Origin: Larix sibirica
Lineage: Eukaryota; Streptophyta; Pinopsida; Pinales; Pinaceae
DNA length: 30,548 nt
Assembly: GCA_004151065.3 (NCBI GenBank)
Contig: NWUY0300012307.1
Span: 40,147-70,694 of the forward strand
Direction: 5' to 3'
In this document: one piece after another, positions 29,159 to 30,548 of the stretch
How the letters are laid out: the number at the start of each line of letters is the position of its first letter
Position numbering within the stretch: the first letter of the stretch is position 1
Translations under genes and position numbers: made by a program
Notes under the pieces: generated by a model
The model's input: the letters and a program-made list of their open reading frames with translations, nothing else
Databases searched by the model: none
Told to the model about the DNA's origin: nothing

Positions 29159-29728
29159 TGGAAATGCAATATTCACTAAGAAGGTGGTTCAACATCTTGG
29201 CTTCTCAGGGATTCAATTATTTCAAGGGAGGAAGACTTTTCCTTTGTATTAGCTTAATAATATTTCTTCACATCTTCCATTCAATGGTGCTCTTTCTTTT
29301 GATCCGCATAAGAAATACCTACACAAGAAAGATGATTCAGCTGAATTTTGTGGACTCATTAAATCTTATGTTTTTGGATTAAATCCTTGCAAGGAATTTA
29401 TTCATTATGCCTCATCCAGAGAAGGAATCTTTTGTCAAAAGATGGGAATGAAAGAACCGGGGCACTTTTTAAGAATCTAATGGCATTTCTACGGGATATG
29501 ACCATCTGCTATGCTGGGAAAGTAATAAAAGCATGTGGGAATTTTCTTGTTCAGTTTGAGTATGGGAACAAAACATATTCAGCACTAACATGTAATTCAC
29601 CAAACCATAGGGAGTCTTGGAGTAGCTTGGATCATTCATATCCAGGAGAACCTATAGGGACACTGGTTACTGCAACAAGTGCGAACCCATCTTACAAAGA
29701 ACTTGTTGATTCAGTAACCTTAAGTTAA
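29159..29728 (+). pseudogene. Possible broken exon of an unidentified gene
   Basis: After the acceptor-like tract, one frame is readable from 29159 to TAA 29478 with a single TAG at 29250. It includes AIFTKKVVQHLGFSGIQLFQ, SFDPHKKYLHKKDDSAEFCG and CKEFIHYASSREGIFCQKMG. A second frame, open from 29387 to the stop at 29728, carries on with RTGALFKNLMAFLRDMTICY, KACGNFLVQFEYGNKTYSAL and SSLDHSYPGEPIGTLVTATS. The two overlap at 29387-29480, so one frame change near there would give about 190 residues of ordinary, non-repetitive protein. Possible explanations are a host-gene exon with two lesions, a gene fragment carried here by duplication, or sequence errors in a live gene. I do not recognise the family. 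Confidence 0.4.
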
Positions 29729-30548
29729 TTGAGATCCTTTCCTTTTCTGTTATTGGTGTTCTATTTCATTATGATTGCTTCTTTGTAAGTTGGTGGGGAT
29801 GAATTTCAATCAAATGGAGATAGGAAATTTTAATGTATAGATATAATTATGTCTTACAACCAAATCATCGATGGATAATAACCCAAAAACTGTAGTAAGA
29901 TACATGGTCACCAATATCATGAATTAAGAAGAATATATGGCAGTTTGTATAGAAGGTTTAAAATAGTGCAATAACAACATTATTTTTGTAGAGAAGCCTC
30001 TATTAGGAACTAAATGTGGAAGGCTCCCAATGGATAAAACTATGTGTATGCATTCTATAATTTGTAGGATCACGAAGTTCCAAGTCTTCCACCTTTGAAT
30101 GTCTTCCTATAGCTATTTTATATGAGTCACCCAATCTCCTCTAATGAGATTTACTCCTTTTCTTCCTCTTGAATGCTCAAGTAGGATATTGATACAATCT
30201 TTTCTAATAATCCAATGATTATTCCTCTTCCCATAATTTCCCTTCATTCCATTAGAGGTTTTCATGTTACCTTCTATACAATTGCTCCATTTGTGACCTT
30301 TAGTTACATTTCCTTTTCTTGTTGACCTGGCCAAAGGCTCCAACTTCTCAAGCCTAGGTGAGAGATGTTGATAATATTGAATCCTAGTTAAAGACTGTGT
30401 TTTCCTATGTCAATTGATGGATCATAGGGACCTAATATTTTTTAATTCAATGGTGTCTGACTCTCCATAGAGTCTTCTAATTAGTTCTACTGTGAGTCTA
30501 TACACTAGTACAAAATGAGAAATTAATGACTAAAATTTGCATATATAA
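29729..30548. other. No gene recognised
   Basis: AT-rich DNA. A minus frame at 30113-30343 is rich in Lys, Asn and Gly with no domain; it resembles neither a known Gag nor a zinc knuckle. Confidence 0.35.

Noticed and set aside
1-30548. CRISPR array or prokaryotic defence system
   Set aside because: Direct repeats here have no regular unique spacers, and all signs point to plant nuclear DNA.

Overview
The window looks like nuclear DNA of a seed plant with a large, repeat-filled genome, most likely a gymnosperm such as a conifer. The plant assignment rests on primer-binding sites that match the 3' end of plant initiator-Met tRNA, a hAT transposase of the BED/DUF659 type, and a Ty3/gypsy pol remnant. 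The gymnosperm assignment is inference from the very low gene density and the age of the repeats. No complete intact protein gene is visible, and no rRNA, tRNA gene or CRISPR array was seen.

Layout: 1-2.8 kb holds no gene but several decayed tandem repeats. A 353-bp TRIM element with 136-bp terminal repeats and a GTTCC target duplication lies at 2873-3225 (minus). 4.0-5.9 kb holds minus-strand host-gene sequence: a well-formed last exon resembling the UPF0434/Trm112 (PreY-like) family at 4049-4168, a candidate tRNA-derived SINE upstream of it, several coding-like segments, and a short LpxA-like motif at 5768-5863. A minisatellite (6611-6813), an isolated primer-binding site (7038-7050) and a frameshifted hAT transposase (7864-8700, minus) follow. 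9-16 kb is gene-poor: a 2 x 360 bp tandem duplication with GA microsatellites, a minus-strand LTR edge at about 13266, a second SINE candidate and AT-rich tandem repeats.

The best defined unit is a complete LTR retrotransposon at 16252-19854 (plus), with LTRs of 341 and 339 bp and TTTGT target duplications. Its 2.9 kb interior has no reverse transcriptase or integrase that I can see. It carries a decayed reading frame for a coiled-coil protein followed by a G-patch-like domain, so it was probably non-autonomous. 20.9-23.8 kb contains two further decayed minus-strand frames, one rich in coiled-coil sequence, that look like structural proteins of other non-autonomous retroelements.

A broken Ty3/gypsy pol (RNase H end, H2C2 region, integrase, GPY/F module) occupies 24833-26498 (plus). 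It is followed by a 30-bp minisatellite, a very strong G-quadruplex motif (27078-27098), a minus-strand decayed frame, a hairpin-forming inverted repeat (28617-28730) and a possible broken exon of an unidentified gene (29159-29728, plus). The genes do not form a working pathway: the region is mainly a graveyard of mobile elements, with C-to-T decay, around pieces of one or more host genes.
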